Below, in pieces: positions 15,980-23,492 of a stretch of DNA of 64,000 nucleotides; position 1 is the stretch's first letter; the number at the start of each line of letters is the position of its first letter. This stretch comes from Tsuneonella sediminis (GTDB lineage: Bacteria; Pseudomonadota; Alphaproteobacteria; Sphingomonadales; Sphingomonadaceae), in contig NZ_JBNCBU010000003.1 of NCBI RefSeq assembly GCF_051912845.1, positions 152,883 to 216,882 of the forward strand, written 5' to 3'. The notes beneath the pieces are model-generated. The model saw only the letters and a list, made by a program, of their open reading frames with translations, ran no database searches and was not told where the DNA came from. Made by a program: the position numbers and the translations under genes.

Positions 15980-16687
15980 GTGGCGATGTCTTTTCGGCCA
16001 TTCGCAAGCTTCGGGGCGATCGCGTTCGTCGTGCTTATCCCGGCCTGCGGCCCGGCAGCGGTGGCCGATCCCTTCGACGACACAGGCGAACTGCTCGCGT
16101 TGTCCGGCGGCGATGCGGGCGCTGCCGCTGCCTGCCATACCTGCCACGGCCTCGACGGCGGAGGCGACCGCAGGCTTGTGCCGCGTATCGCAGGCCTCGA
16201 CCAGGGATACCTTGTTCGCCAGCTCGGTTTCTTCGCCGATGGTCAGCGCAGGCACCCGCAAATGAGCTGGCTGGCCGGCAGACTCGATCCGCAGGAACGC
16301 CTTGCGGTGGCCGCCCACTATTCCGCGATGCCCACGCCCGCCGATCCGGATGCCGATGGCTCGCCCCGGCCGTGCATATCGCCCTTGGTGAGCGATCTGT
16401 ATCATCGGGGCGTGCCCGAACGCGGACTCAGGGCTTGTGCGTCGTGTCATGGCGAAGACGGGGCTGGCGACGGGCCTGGCAATCCCCCGCTCGCGGGACA
16501 ACCGGCGCCCTATCTCGCCCGCCAGTTGCGCGATTGGCGGGAAGGGAAGCGGTATGGAGATGCGCTCGGCGTGATGCACGCCGCGGCGAGCAAGCTGCGG
16601 GAAGACGAGATCAGCCCGCTTGCGGATTATATCGCGCATGGTCCGGAGCCGTCTCGTCGTCCCGGATCTCGGGGAGAATGCCGGTAA
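15980..16687 (+). CDS. Dihaem cytochrome c4-like protein
   Basis: A 235-residue periplasmic cytochrome with two haem c sites, CHTCH (about residue 53) and CASCH (about 152), each in a c-type domain with a distal Met (the first likely in HPQMSWLAG, the second in ALGVMHAAA). Two tandem domains of about 90 residues match cytochrome c4. A signal peptide (ASFGAIAFVVLIPACG, with a Cys that could be a lipobox) exports it. It is transcribed away from the oxidase operon, its start only 10 bp from the neighbouring cytochrome start. Start is GTG 15980 or ATG 15986. Its 3' end overlaps the b561 gene by 77 bp on the opposite strand. Confidence 0.85.
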   Translation: MAMSFRPFASFGAIAFVVLIPACGPAAVADPFDDTGELLALSGGDAGAAAACHTCHGLDGGGDRRLVPRIAGLDQGYLVRQLGFFADGQRRHPQMSWLAGRLDPQERLAVAAHYSAMPTPADPDADGSPRPCISPLVSDLYHRGVPERGLRACASCHGEDGAGDGPGNPPLAGQPAPYLARQLRDWREGKRYGDALGVMHAAASKLREDEISPLADYIAHGPEPSRRPGSRGECR

Positions 16688-17261
16688 CCACGTCGTCGCG
16701 ATCCCAGAAATGGTGCTTGAGCGCAGCGCCGACGTGAAGGGGCACCAGCAGGGTAAGCCCCACGATGCCCCAGAGGTGGACGCTTTCGGCCCAGTCCAGC
16801 ACGTGGAACTGCCATGCGGGTGACATGGTGTGGAAAGGAACCGGAGGCAGCGGGACAACACCGGCGATGCGAAGCGGCTGAACCGGCTGGATCGCGGACC
16901 ACATCGCCCAGCCGCTCAACGGGAGCAGGGCGAAAAGGCCGTAGAAGAGGACATGGGTGGCATGGGCTGCGGACGATTGCCATCCGGGAGCATCCGCATC
17001 GTTGATCGGATCCGGGACGAACAGTCGCCAGGCGAACCGCAGGATCGCCAGGAGAAGGATGGTCAGGCCGATTTCGCTGTGGAGCGCATAGGCGGCAAGC
17101 TTGTCTCCGCCGACGGGGGCGCGCGACATGCTCCACCCCGAAACCAGCTGGAACAGCACCAGTGCGGCCATGACCCAGTGAAACCACACGCCGACAGGCG
17201 AGTACTTGCCTTCACGCGTGTAGCTGATCGCCCATGCGCGTACATGATCGTGCAGTTTCAT
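16611..17261 (-). CDS. Cytochrome b561-type membrane protein
   Basis: A 216-residue di-haem b protein of the bacterial cytochrome b561 family (inner membrane, four helices). Haem ligand candidates are His in VWFHWVMAALVLFQ (helix 1), AYALHSEIGLTILL (helix 2), SVHLWGIVGLTLLVPLHVGAALKHHFWDRDD (helix 4). The last stretch with H-x-G-x-A-L-K-H-H is characteristic of the family. ATG 17261 (MKLHDHVRAW) overlaps the CtaG stop by 4 bp, so the two are translationally coupled. Members carry electrons to or from quinone; in this locus it may connect quinol to the cytochromes. A longer frame to 17339 is rejected. Confidence 0.85.
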   Translation of the reverse strand: MKLHDHVRAWAISYTREGKYSPVGVWFHWVMAALVLFQLVSGWSMSRAPVGGDKLAAYALHSEIGLTILLLAILRFAWRLFVPDPINDADAPGWQSSAAHATHVLFYGLFALLPLSGWAMWSAIQPVQPLRIAGVVPLPPVPFHTMSPAWQFHVLDWAESVHLWGIVGLTLLVPLHVGAALKHHFWDRDDVVTGILPEIRDDETAPDHARYNPQAG

Positions 17262-18001
17262 GCCGGGGCCCGCCGCCCTGTCGCCCGATAGACGACGACG
17301 AGGGCGATCAGCAAATAGACGAGGCTCGCCGGCGCCCACATCACGATGCCCGCAACCTGCTGATCCTCAAGCGGGGTGAACCCCCACCGCTGCACGGTCA
17401 GCCAGTGCGGCGCGTAGAACGCGCGCGGCGCGAACGTCAGCAAGGCGCCAAGCGTACCCATGGCGACCATCGTGGCGAGCAGGGCGAGCACCGCCGCGGG
17501 CGCGGACGCGCGCACGACTTTCGCCCACCAGATCGCGGCCGTGCCCGCGAGGCTTGCCTGCATTGCCCAGAACGCGGCATCGCTGCTCATCGCCGTCTCG
17601 TAAAGCGGTGGCGCGTGCCACAGCCAGAACACCAGCGCATGGACCGCCGTCCACAGCGGGAGGCTGCCGGCAATCCTCCGCCGTTCGAGCCGGACAGCCG
17701 CCACCAGCAGCGGGGCGAGCACCGACACGAGAACGACATCGTGGATCACCCGGACCGTGAACAGGGCAGATCCCAGCGCGCAGAACGGACTGACGAAAAC
17801 GAATGCGAAGATGGCCACGGCGGCGAATGCTGGTCGCCGGCGAAGCCCGCCCCGCAAGAGGAAGACCGCACAGAGCGAACCGGCGATGACAAACAGCAAT
17901 TCGGGTGCGAGGTTCCAGTGGCCCAGCCATCCCTGCGGGTGGGGTGCCTCTCCGCAGTACGGCAACCATTCTCGCATAGCGGCAGGACTCCCCCGGGCCA
18001 T
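17258..18001 (-). CDS. ctaG: Cytochrome c oxidase assembly factor CtaG (caa3 type)
   Basis: A 247-residue polytopic membrane protein of the Bacillus-type CtaG family (not Cox11), needed for CuB assembly of caa3 oxidases. Landmarks are the periplasmic start YCGEAPHPQGWLGHWNLAPELL, the histidines in VRVIHDVVLVSVLAPLLV and WTAVHALVFWLWHAPPLYE, and the late PLEDQQVAGIVMWAPASLVYL, which is typical. About seven helices are predicted. The start may be 18001 or the ATG at 17977. It heads the b561 unit and lies 2.4 kb from subunit II, consistent with one functional locus. Confidence 0.85.
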   Translation of the reverse strand: MARGSPAAMREWLPYCGEAPHPQGWLGHWNLAPELLFVIAGSLCAVFLLRGGLRRRPAFAAVAIFAFVFVSPFCALGSALFTVRVIHDVVLVSVLAPLLVAAVRLERRRIAGSLPLWTAVHALVFWLWHAPPLYETAMSSDAAFWAMQASLAGTAAIWWAKVVRASAPAAVLALLATMVAMGTLGALLTFAPRAFYAPHWLTVQRWGFTPLEDQQVAGIVMWAPASLVYLLIALVVVYRATGRRAPA

Positions 18002-18114
18002 TCTTCTCTAGAATGTGCCGTACCGGGATAGGGTTCCGGCAAGTCGCCCCGAACCGAGGGCCTGGTCAGGCGCCTACAGGCCCCAAGACAGGGGCGCTTC
18101 AAGATGTTCTGCCG

Positions 18115-19239
18115 CTAGGACGTCACCCCGAAATACAGCGCGCCGCAAGCGGCAAGAAAGCTCGCCAGCGTCGCGCACGCGACCGGAGTCGCCGCACGCC
18201 AGCCAAGCTGCATGATCCGGGCCATGTCCGATCGCATGGCGGTGGCGATCACCGCCAGGAGCAGCAGGGTCTTCGAGGCGATCATCATCGCTCCCTGGAC
18301 GGACGCGGGAACCACCCCGGTGCTGTTGACCGCCACGAGCAGCACGAAGCCGGCGATGAACCAGGGCACCGCGATGCGCCGCCACACGGGCCGATGGGCC
18401 TCGCTCGACGAATTGCCGATCCACAGCGCAACGAGGATCATTACGGGTCCCAGCATTGCGACTCGCGAGAGCTTGATGATCGTGGCTTCGGCTCCGGCCG
18501 CGTCCGAATAGGTGAACCCTCCGCCGATGGCCTGGGCTACATCGTGGATCGATGCGCCGATCAGGAAGCCCGCCTGGCTGTCGGTAAGACCGATCTCGCC
18601 CGCGATCGCGGGGTAGAGCGACATCGCGAGCGCACTGGCGAGGCTGACCCCTACGAGGGTGAGCGCGAATTGCGCCTGGCTCAATCGGTCGCGACCGATG
18701 ATCCCGTAAAGCGCCAGCGCCGCGCTTGCCCCGCAGATCGCGGTCGCTCCGCCGGCGAGGATCCCGGCGTAGCGCGACTGGCCCGATATCGCCGCGCCTC
18801 CCACCCCGGCGGCGAAGGCAAGCCCCATGATCGCGACGAGTGCCGCAAACGGCCAGGGTCCGATGTCCATCACCTGTGCGAAGGTGACCTGGAGGCCGAG
18901 TGCGACGATCCCCCACCGCAGGCAGGTCCTGCTTGCGAAGTCGAGACCGGCGTGCGTCGACTGCTCGCGCGCGACGAAGTTGAGCGCCAATCCGATCAGA
19001 AGGCCAAGCAGAATGATCGGAAATCCGTAGTGCTCGGCAAGCCAGGCCGATGTCCCGGCCGCGACCCCGACGATGGCGAAACCCGGCAGAAAGCGCGTGA
19101 TCGCGGCCCATCGCGGCGCTTCGACTGCGACGACCGGTGCCGTTTCGGCGAGATAGATCTCGCCGAAGAGGTCGCCCGCATAGGGCAGTTCGTCCTTCCC
19201 GGTCGAACCCCGATAGCCAGAATTGTCCGACGGTGTCAT
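18115..19239 (-). CDS. YeiH-family putative sulfate/sulfite exporter
   Basis: A 374-residue ten-helix membrane protein matching the YeiH (UPF0324) family of putative sulfate exporters. Family stretches seen are LLIGLALNFVAREQSTHAGL, the central GGATAICGASAALALYGIIG and DSQAGFLIGASIHDVAQAIGGG. Start 19239 has AAGGAAAG just upstream. It is divergent from the MFS transporter that borders the sulfoquinovose genes; export of the sulfite or sulfate released by desulfonation is a reasonable role but is an inference from neighbourhood. In Agrobacterium the sulfo-SMO cluster uses a different exporter family for this step. Confidence 0.8.
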   Translation of the reverse strand: MTPSDNSGYRGSTGKDELPYAGDLFGEIYLAETAPVVAVEAPRWAAITRFLPGFAIVGVAAGTSAWLAEHYGFPIILLGLLIGLALNFVAREQSTHAGLDFASRTCLRWGIVALGLQVTFAQVMDIGPWPFAALVAIMGLAFAAGVGGAAISGQSRYAGILAGGATAICGASAALALYGIIGRDRLSQAQFALTLVGVSLASALAMSLYPAIAGEIGLTDSQAGFLIGASIHDVAQAIGGGFTYSDAAGAEATIIKLSRVAMLGPVMILVALWIGNSSSEAHRPVWRRIAVPWFIAGFVLLVAVNSTGVVPASVQGAMMIASKTLLLLAVIATAMRSDMARIMQLGWRAATPVACATLASFLAACGALYFGVTS

Positions 19240-19319
19240 ATAGTGCTTTCCTTAGGCGGAGAGACGGCTATCGTGCAAGAGCGACGCGCCGGCAATGGCG
19301 GGGTCAGGGAGAAGGGCGG

Positions 19320-20606
19320 ATGACTGACAGCACGGGCGCGATTGTCGATCCGGTCCGGAACGCCGATCGCGAGGCGTCCGACCGCGCGCTTGCTCGAACC
19401 CGTAACTGGCTCATCGCGCTGCTCTTCTTCGGCACCATCATCAATTACGTCGACCGCCAGGTGCTGGCATTGCTCAAGCCGACAATCTCCGCCGAGTATG
19501 GGTGGGGCGATGCCGAGTTCGCGCACTTTGCGTCGGCAAGCCAGCTGGCCGCGGCGGCCGCTTTGCTGTTCGTCGGCTGGATCATCGACCGGTTCGGGGT
19601 CAAGCTGGCCTACGGGGCCGCGGTCGTCTGCTGGTCGGTGGCCGGAATGGCCCACGCGGTCGCGTCGACCGTTTCGCAATTCGTTACCGCGCGGGTGACG
19701 CTCGTCGCTTTCGAAGCGGTCAACACGCCTGCCGCGGTCAAGGCCGCGGCCGAATATCTGCCGATCCGTCAGCGGGCGATGGCCCTGGGTATCGTCAACA
19801 CGGCGCCCAACATCGGCAATATCCTCGCCCCGCTGACAGTGGTGCCGTTCGCGGTGGCGTTTGGCTGGAAGGCGGCCTTCATCGTCACGGGCGCTCTCGG
19901 CTTCGTCTGGCTGGCGGGCTGGATCTACGGCACGCGCCGCCTGCGCCCATTGCCGCGCGCGGCTGTGGCGGAAGGAACACCCGTTCGTTCGTCTTATGGC
20001 GAGGCGCTGTCCGACCGCAAGACCTGGGCGATCGCGGGCGCCAAGGCGATCACCGACATGTTCTGGTGGTTCTTCACGTTCTGGCTGCCCGATCTGTTCA
20101 ACAAGGTGTTCAACCTGTCGCAGTCCGAACTTGTCGGGCCAACGGCGCTGGCCTTCACCATGGCCGCGGCGGGTGCGCTGACGGCGGGACGGCTGTTCGG
20201 CGTGCTGCTCGGCAAGGGGCGATCGGTGAACGCCGCGCGCAAGAGCGGGATGCTGCTGTTCGGGCTGGCCGTGCTGCCGATCCCGCTGGCGCTGTCGGTC
20301 GACAGCGCGTGGACGGCAGCGGCGATCATCGGGCTGGGCCTGTTCGCGCACCAGGGCTTTGCGACCAACATCTTCGGCTTTGCGGCGGATGCGATTCCGG
20401 CGCGCCGAGTGGCGACGGTGATGGCGATCGGCGCGATCGCCGGCAACGTCGCGGGCTTCGGCATCCAGGAAGTGACCGGCGTGCTGCTGACCTCGGGCGT
20501 CGGGTACGCACCGCTGTTCTGGGCGGCGGCGGTCGCCTACCTCGCCGCGCTGGCATGGATCCATGTCCTCGTGCCCCGGATCGTCGCCGAGGACGAAGAG
20601 GCATAG
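19320..20606 (+). CDS. MFS transporter, anion:cation symporter (hexuronate-type) family
   Basis: A 428-residue twelve-helix major facilitator, closest in feel to the ACS family that moves sugar acids such as hexuronates. The N-terminal hallmark TIINYVDRQVLALLKPTI is present, as is the central DRFGVKLAYGAAV loop between helices 2 and 3 and FWLPDLFNK in the second half. ATG 19320 is preceded by AGAAGGG; a frame extended to 19137 is spurious. Since sulfoquinovose carries a sulfonate on C6, where hexuronates carry a carboxylate, this is a good candidate inner-membrane importer for the adjoining pathway. Substrate is not proven. Confidence 0.82.
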   Translation: MTDSTGAIVDPVRNADREASDRALARTRNWLIALLFFGTIINYVDRQVLALLKPTISAEYGWGDAEFAHFASASQLAAAAALLFVGWIIDRFGVKLAYGAAVVCWSVAGMAHAVASTVSQFVTARVTLVAFEAVNTPAAVKAAAEYLPIRQRAMALGIVNTAPNIGNILAPLTVVPFAVAFGWKAAFIVTGALGFVWLAGWIYGTRRLRPLPRAAVAEGTPVRSSYGEALSDRKTWAIAGAKAITDMFWWFFTFWLPDLFNKVFNLSQSELVGPTALAFTMAAAGALTAGRLFGVLLGKGRSVNAARKSGMLLFGLAVLPIPLALSVDSAWTAAAIIGLGLFAHQGFATNIFGFAADAIPARRVATVMAIGAIAGNVAGFGIQEVTGVLLTSGVGYAPLFWAAAVAYLAALAWIHVLVPRIVAEDEEA

Positions 20607-20647
20607 ATCGTCCTTCGTTCGAACTGCGGCGTGCGTTACAAGCGCGA

Positions 20648-21019
20648 ATGCACCTCTTTCACGACGCCAGCGCGCCTCCGGCCGACGAGATAGGCTTCGA
20701 CGATTTTCTACGCGTCGATATCCGCGTCGGCCGGATCGTATCGGCCGATCCGTTTCCGCAGGCGCGCAAGCCTGCCTACATCCTGTCGATCGACTTCGGG
20801 CCGGGGGTGGGGCTGCGCAAGTCTTCGGCCCAGATCTGCGCCCGCTACTCCCTCGACGATTTGCCCGGCCGGCTCGTGGCGGCGGTCGTCAACTTCCCCC
20901 CGCGGCAGATCGGCCACGTCATGTCCGAGGTGCTCACCGTGGGCTTTGCCGACGCCGAGGGTGAGGTGATCCTGTTCGCGCCCGACCGCGACGTGCCCCT
21001 CGGCTCGCGCCTGTTCTAG
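20648..21019 (+). CDS. CsaA-like tRNA-binding-domain protein
   Basis: A 123-residue protein with the OB-fold tRNA-binding domain of CsaA/Arc1p. Landmarks: FDDFLRVDIRVGRIVSADPFPQARKPAY at the N-terminus, KSSAQICARYSLDDL in the middle, and RQIGHVMSEVLTVGF near the C-terminus. Family length is about 110 residues, so it is complete. CsaA is described as a chaperone-like export factor in Bacillus; its role in alphaproteobacteria is uncertain. The gene starts 42 bp after the MFS stop and is likely cotranscribed with it, with a hairpin immediately after. Confidence 0.85.
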   Translation: MHLFHDASAPPADEIGFDDFLRVDIRVGRIVSADPFPQARKPAYILSIDFGPGVGLRKSSAQICARYSLDDLPGRLVAAVVNFPPRQIGHVMSEVLTVGFADAEGEVILFAPDRDVPLGSRLF

Positions 21020-21025
21020 ACACGG

Positions 21026-21059
21026 GAACGGCCGCAGAGGTCCTCCTCCGCGGCCGTTC
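21026..21059. terminator. Convergent hairpin after csaA-like gene and TonB receptor
   Basis: A perfect 10-bp stem (GAACGGCCGC at 21026-21035 and GCGGCCGTTC at 21050-21059, 14-nt loop) begins 7 bp after the csaA-like stop and lies 28 bp from the stop of the opposite-strand receptor gene. No long T-run follows on either strand, but position and stem strength favour a shared terminator. Confidence 0.5.
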
Positions 21060-21086
21060 GCTTACCCGACCCGTCGGGCTTTCTCC

Positions 21087-23423
21087 TTACCTGAGGCGCG
21101 CGCGCAGGCTCACCCCGAAATAGCGGTCCGCATCGCGCGGGATCTGCAGCCGCTGGCCGTTGCTGACGTTGAGCAGCGCGTAGCTCTGGTCGGTTATGTT
21201 GCGCGCGTGGAACGTCAACCGGAACCGGTCATCCGCATCGGAAAACCCGATCGAGGCATTCCAGATGCCGTAGGGATCGATCGGACCCTGTTCGCCGAGA
21301 TCGGAGAACTGCTTGCTCACGTGGCGGAAATCGGTGTCGAGGTAAAGCCGCGCCACGCCCAGATCGGCCTCGTAGCTGCCGCCCAGCGTGTAGACGAACT
21401 TGGGCGCCAGCGGCAGCTGTGTGCCGTTGCGCGCATCCGGCGCGTTCGTGGCCGGGTTCGGGTTGAACCGCTTGACGAAGGCGTCGGCGTAGGCCGCGCT
21501 CGCCCGCAGCGTCAGCCCGTCGACCGGGACCGCCAGCAGATCGGCCTCGAACCCCTGCGACTTGACGGTGCCCGCGTTGGTCAGGTTGGTCACAACCGCA
21601 CCGTTCAGGGTGATGAAGTTGTTCGCCTGGAACCCGTCGTATTCCACCGTGAAGGCCGCGACGTTGAACTGGACCCGGTTGTCGAGGAACTGGGTCTTGG
21701 CACCCACCTCGAACGCGTTGGAGGTTTCCTCGTCGATCGGAACGGCGTTGATCGGACGGGTGTGATTGAAGAAGACGTTGAACGCGGGTCCCTTGTAGCC
21801 GCGAGTATAGCTGCCATAGAGCATGACATCGTCGCTCGGGGTAACCTGCACGACGGCCTTGCCCGACAGGTTGCCGTTGTCGCTGTTACCGGTCGAGGTA
21901 TTGGTGCCGTTGCCTCCCGCCGCGATCGTCCCTCCGGCCGGATTGCCGGACACGCCGGGGCCGGTTGCAGGCAGCCCCGTGGCCGCATTGACGCCTGGCG
22001 CGCGGGTGTGAACGTAGGTCAGTTCATCCCAGGTGTAGCGCAGGCCGCCCGTGAACGCGATCAGGTCGCTGAGGCGCCAGGTCGCCTGTCCGAACACGGC
22101 GAAGTTGGACGACCCGACGTCGCTGTTCGACGTTGCCGTGGGGAACAACGTGTTGACGGTGTCGGCCACGTTGCAGGGACGCGCACCGCTCGGAGCGGTG
22201 GGTAGCGTCGTGTTCGAACAGGTGATGTCGCGCCGGGTGAAGGTCTGCGTGTTGTCCGAATGCCAGGCGAACGCGCCGACCTGGTAGAAGAACGGCAGCG
22301 CCGGGTCCGAGGCTACCCGCGCCTCGACCGAGAGCTGCTGGGTGGTGACCAGCCCCGTGTCGTGAAGTTCGGCCGTGCCGACGATTGCGCGGGGGAGGAA
22401 GTCGCCTTCGCGGATCTCGGTGTTCTTCCAGTTGCGATAGCCGCCCACCACGCTGAGCGTGTGGGTGTCGGTCAGATCGAGGTCGCCCGACAGCGTCAGG
22501 CTCCACTGGGTGTCCTTGGTCTGCGTGACCAGGTTGTGGTTGACGAAGCGCTGGTCGAGACCCTGGGCGACGCCGCCCGGGAGGCCGAGCTCGGCATCGA
22601 GCACCGCGCCGCGGCTGACGGTCGTGATATCCGCGCAGCAGTCGTCATCGGCGCGGAAGTAGTCGGCGATGAACCGCAGGTTCGCAATTGCACCGTCGTA
22701 GTCGATGATGCCGCGCGCGCCGTAGTGCTCGTAGCCGTTGACCTTGTTTTCCCGGCCGCCGAAGACATTTGTGATGTTGCCGTCGTAGTTGCCGTAGAAG
22801 CCGGTCACGCGGGCGGACAGGTCTGTGCCGAGCGGGCCGGAGAGCGAACCGCGCAAACGGTACTCGTCGCCCTCGTAATACTCGGCGCGCGCCTCGGCCT
22901 CGAGGCTGTCTGTGCCGCCCTTCGAGACGATGTTGACGAGGCCGGCGCTTGCGTTCTTGCCGAACAGGGTCCCTTGGGGGCCGCGCAGGACTTCGATCCG
23001 CTCTGCGTCGACGAGGTCCATGAAAGCCTGGCCCGAACGGCTGAGCACGACGCCATCGACCACGGTCGAAACGCTCGGCTCGGCGGCGATGGAAAACGTT
23101 ATGGTGCCGACGCCGCGCATGACGATTGCGCTGTTGGCGCTGGTCGTGCCCTTGCGGAAAGTGACCGAGGGAACGAGCTGGGTCAGACCCTCGAGGCTGG
23201 TCGTGCCGGTCTGCTCGAGCCGGTCGCCGGTCAGCGCGGTGATCGCAATCGGCACGTCCTGGACGTTTTCCGCGACCTTGTTGGCGGTAACGATGATCTC
23301 CTGGATGCCGCCGTCGTCGGCGGGTGCGGCGGCATCCTGCGCGAGCGCGGGCGAAGCAACTGCGAACGCAACAACGCTGCCCGACAGCGCGAGCGCGCGG
23401 ACACGGTTCCCGGCACGGATCAT
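21087..23423 (-). CDS. TonB-dependent receptor of the sulfoquinovose island
   Basis: A 778-residue outer-membrane receptor. It has a signal peptide (ALALSGSVVAFAVASPALA), a TonB-box-like segment and plug start (IQEIIVTANKVAENVQDVPIAITALTGD), a plug domain to about residue 165 (ERIEVLRGPQGTLFGKNAS), then a 22-strand barrel ending with the aromatic tail FGVSLRARLR. ATG 23423 follows GGAAGGGAG. It is transcribed divergently from the GH31-led operon, with promoters overlapping in a 70-bp gap, so joint LacI control is likely. Sphingomonads use such receptors for bulky or dilute nutrients; a sulfoquinovosyl-glycerol or similar ligand is inferred from context. Confidence 0.9.
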   Translation of the reverse strand: MIRAGNRVRALALSGSVVAFAVASPALAQDAAAPADDGGIQEIIVTANKVAENVQDVPIAITALTGDRLEQTGTTSLEGLTQLVPSVTFRKGTTSANSAIVMRGVGTITFSIAAEPSVSTVVDGVVLSRSGQAFMDLVDAERIEVLRGPQGTLFGKNASAGLVNIVSKGGTDSLEAEARAEYYEGDEYRLRGSLSGPLGTDLSARVTGFYGNYDGNITNVFGGRENKVNGYEHYGARGIIDYDGAIANLRFIADYFRADDDCCADITTVSRGAVLDAELGLPGGVAQGLDQRFVNHNLVTQTKDTQWSLTLSGDLDLTDTHTLSVVGGYRNWKNTEIREGDFLPRAIVGTAELHDTGLVTTQQLSVEARVASDPALPFFYQVGAFAWHSDNTQTFTRRDITCSNTTLPTAPSGARPCNVADTVNTLFPTATSNSDVGSSNFAVFGQATWRLSDLIAFTGGLRYTWDELTYVHTRAPGVNAATGLPATGPGVSGNPAGGTIAAGGNGTNTSTGNSDNGNLSGKAVVQVTPSDDVMLYGSYTRGYKGPAFNVFFNHTRPINAVPIDEETSNAFEVGAKTQFLDNRVQFNVAAFTVEYDGFQANNFITLNGAVVTNLTNAGTVKSQGFEADLLAVPVDGLTLRASAAYADAFVKRFNPNPATNAPDARNGTQLPLAPKFVYTLGGSYEADLGVARLYLDTDFRHVSKQFSDLGEQGPIDPYGIWNASIGFSDADDRFRLTFHARNITDQSYALLNVSNGQRLQIPRDADRYFGVSLRARLR

Positions 23424-23458
23424 GAAACTCTCCCTTCCAAAGCGTCTTTTCGTTGCGC

Positions 23459-23489
23459 TTGAATTGCGCGCATTGTCCCGATATGTCAA
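23459..23489. promoter_or_regulatory. Candidate overlapping divergent promoters
   Basis: Plus strand: TTGAAT (23459-23464), 17-bp spacer, TATGTC (23482-23487), reading into the GH31 operon. Minus strand: TTGACA (23489-23484), 17-bp spacer and a weak CAATTC (23466-23461), reading into the receptor gene. The -35 on the minus strand is perfect consensus. The two overlap, so one bound regulator could block both. A direct repeat TGTCA-N5-TGTCA (near 23484-23498) is a possible binding element for the LacI protein. Confidence 0.35.
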
Positions 23490-23492
23490 GCG

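Noticed and set aside
18070..18097. Short inverted repeats (GCCCC-N6-GGGGC) between the exporter and ctaG
   Set aside because: Stem of five bases only, overlapping alternative pairings and no T-run; too weak to call a terminator.
19137..19319. N-terminal extension of the MFS transporter
   Set aside because: Basic, non-hydrophobic leader, and it runs into the start region of the divergent exporter; AGAAGGG supports the ATG at 19320.
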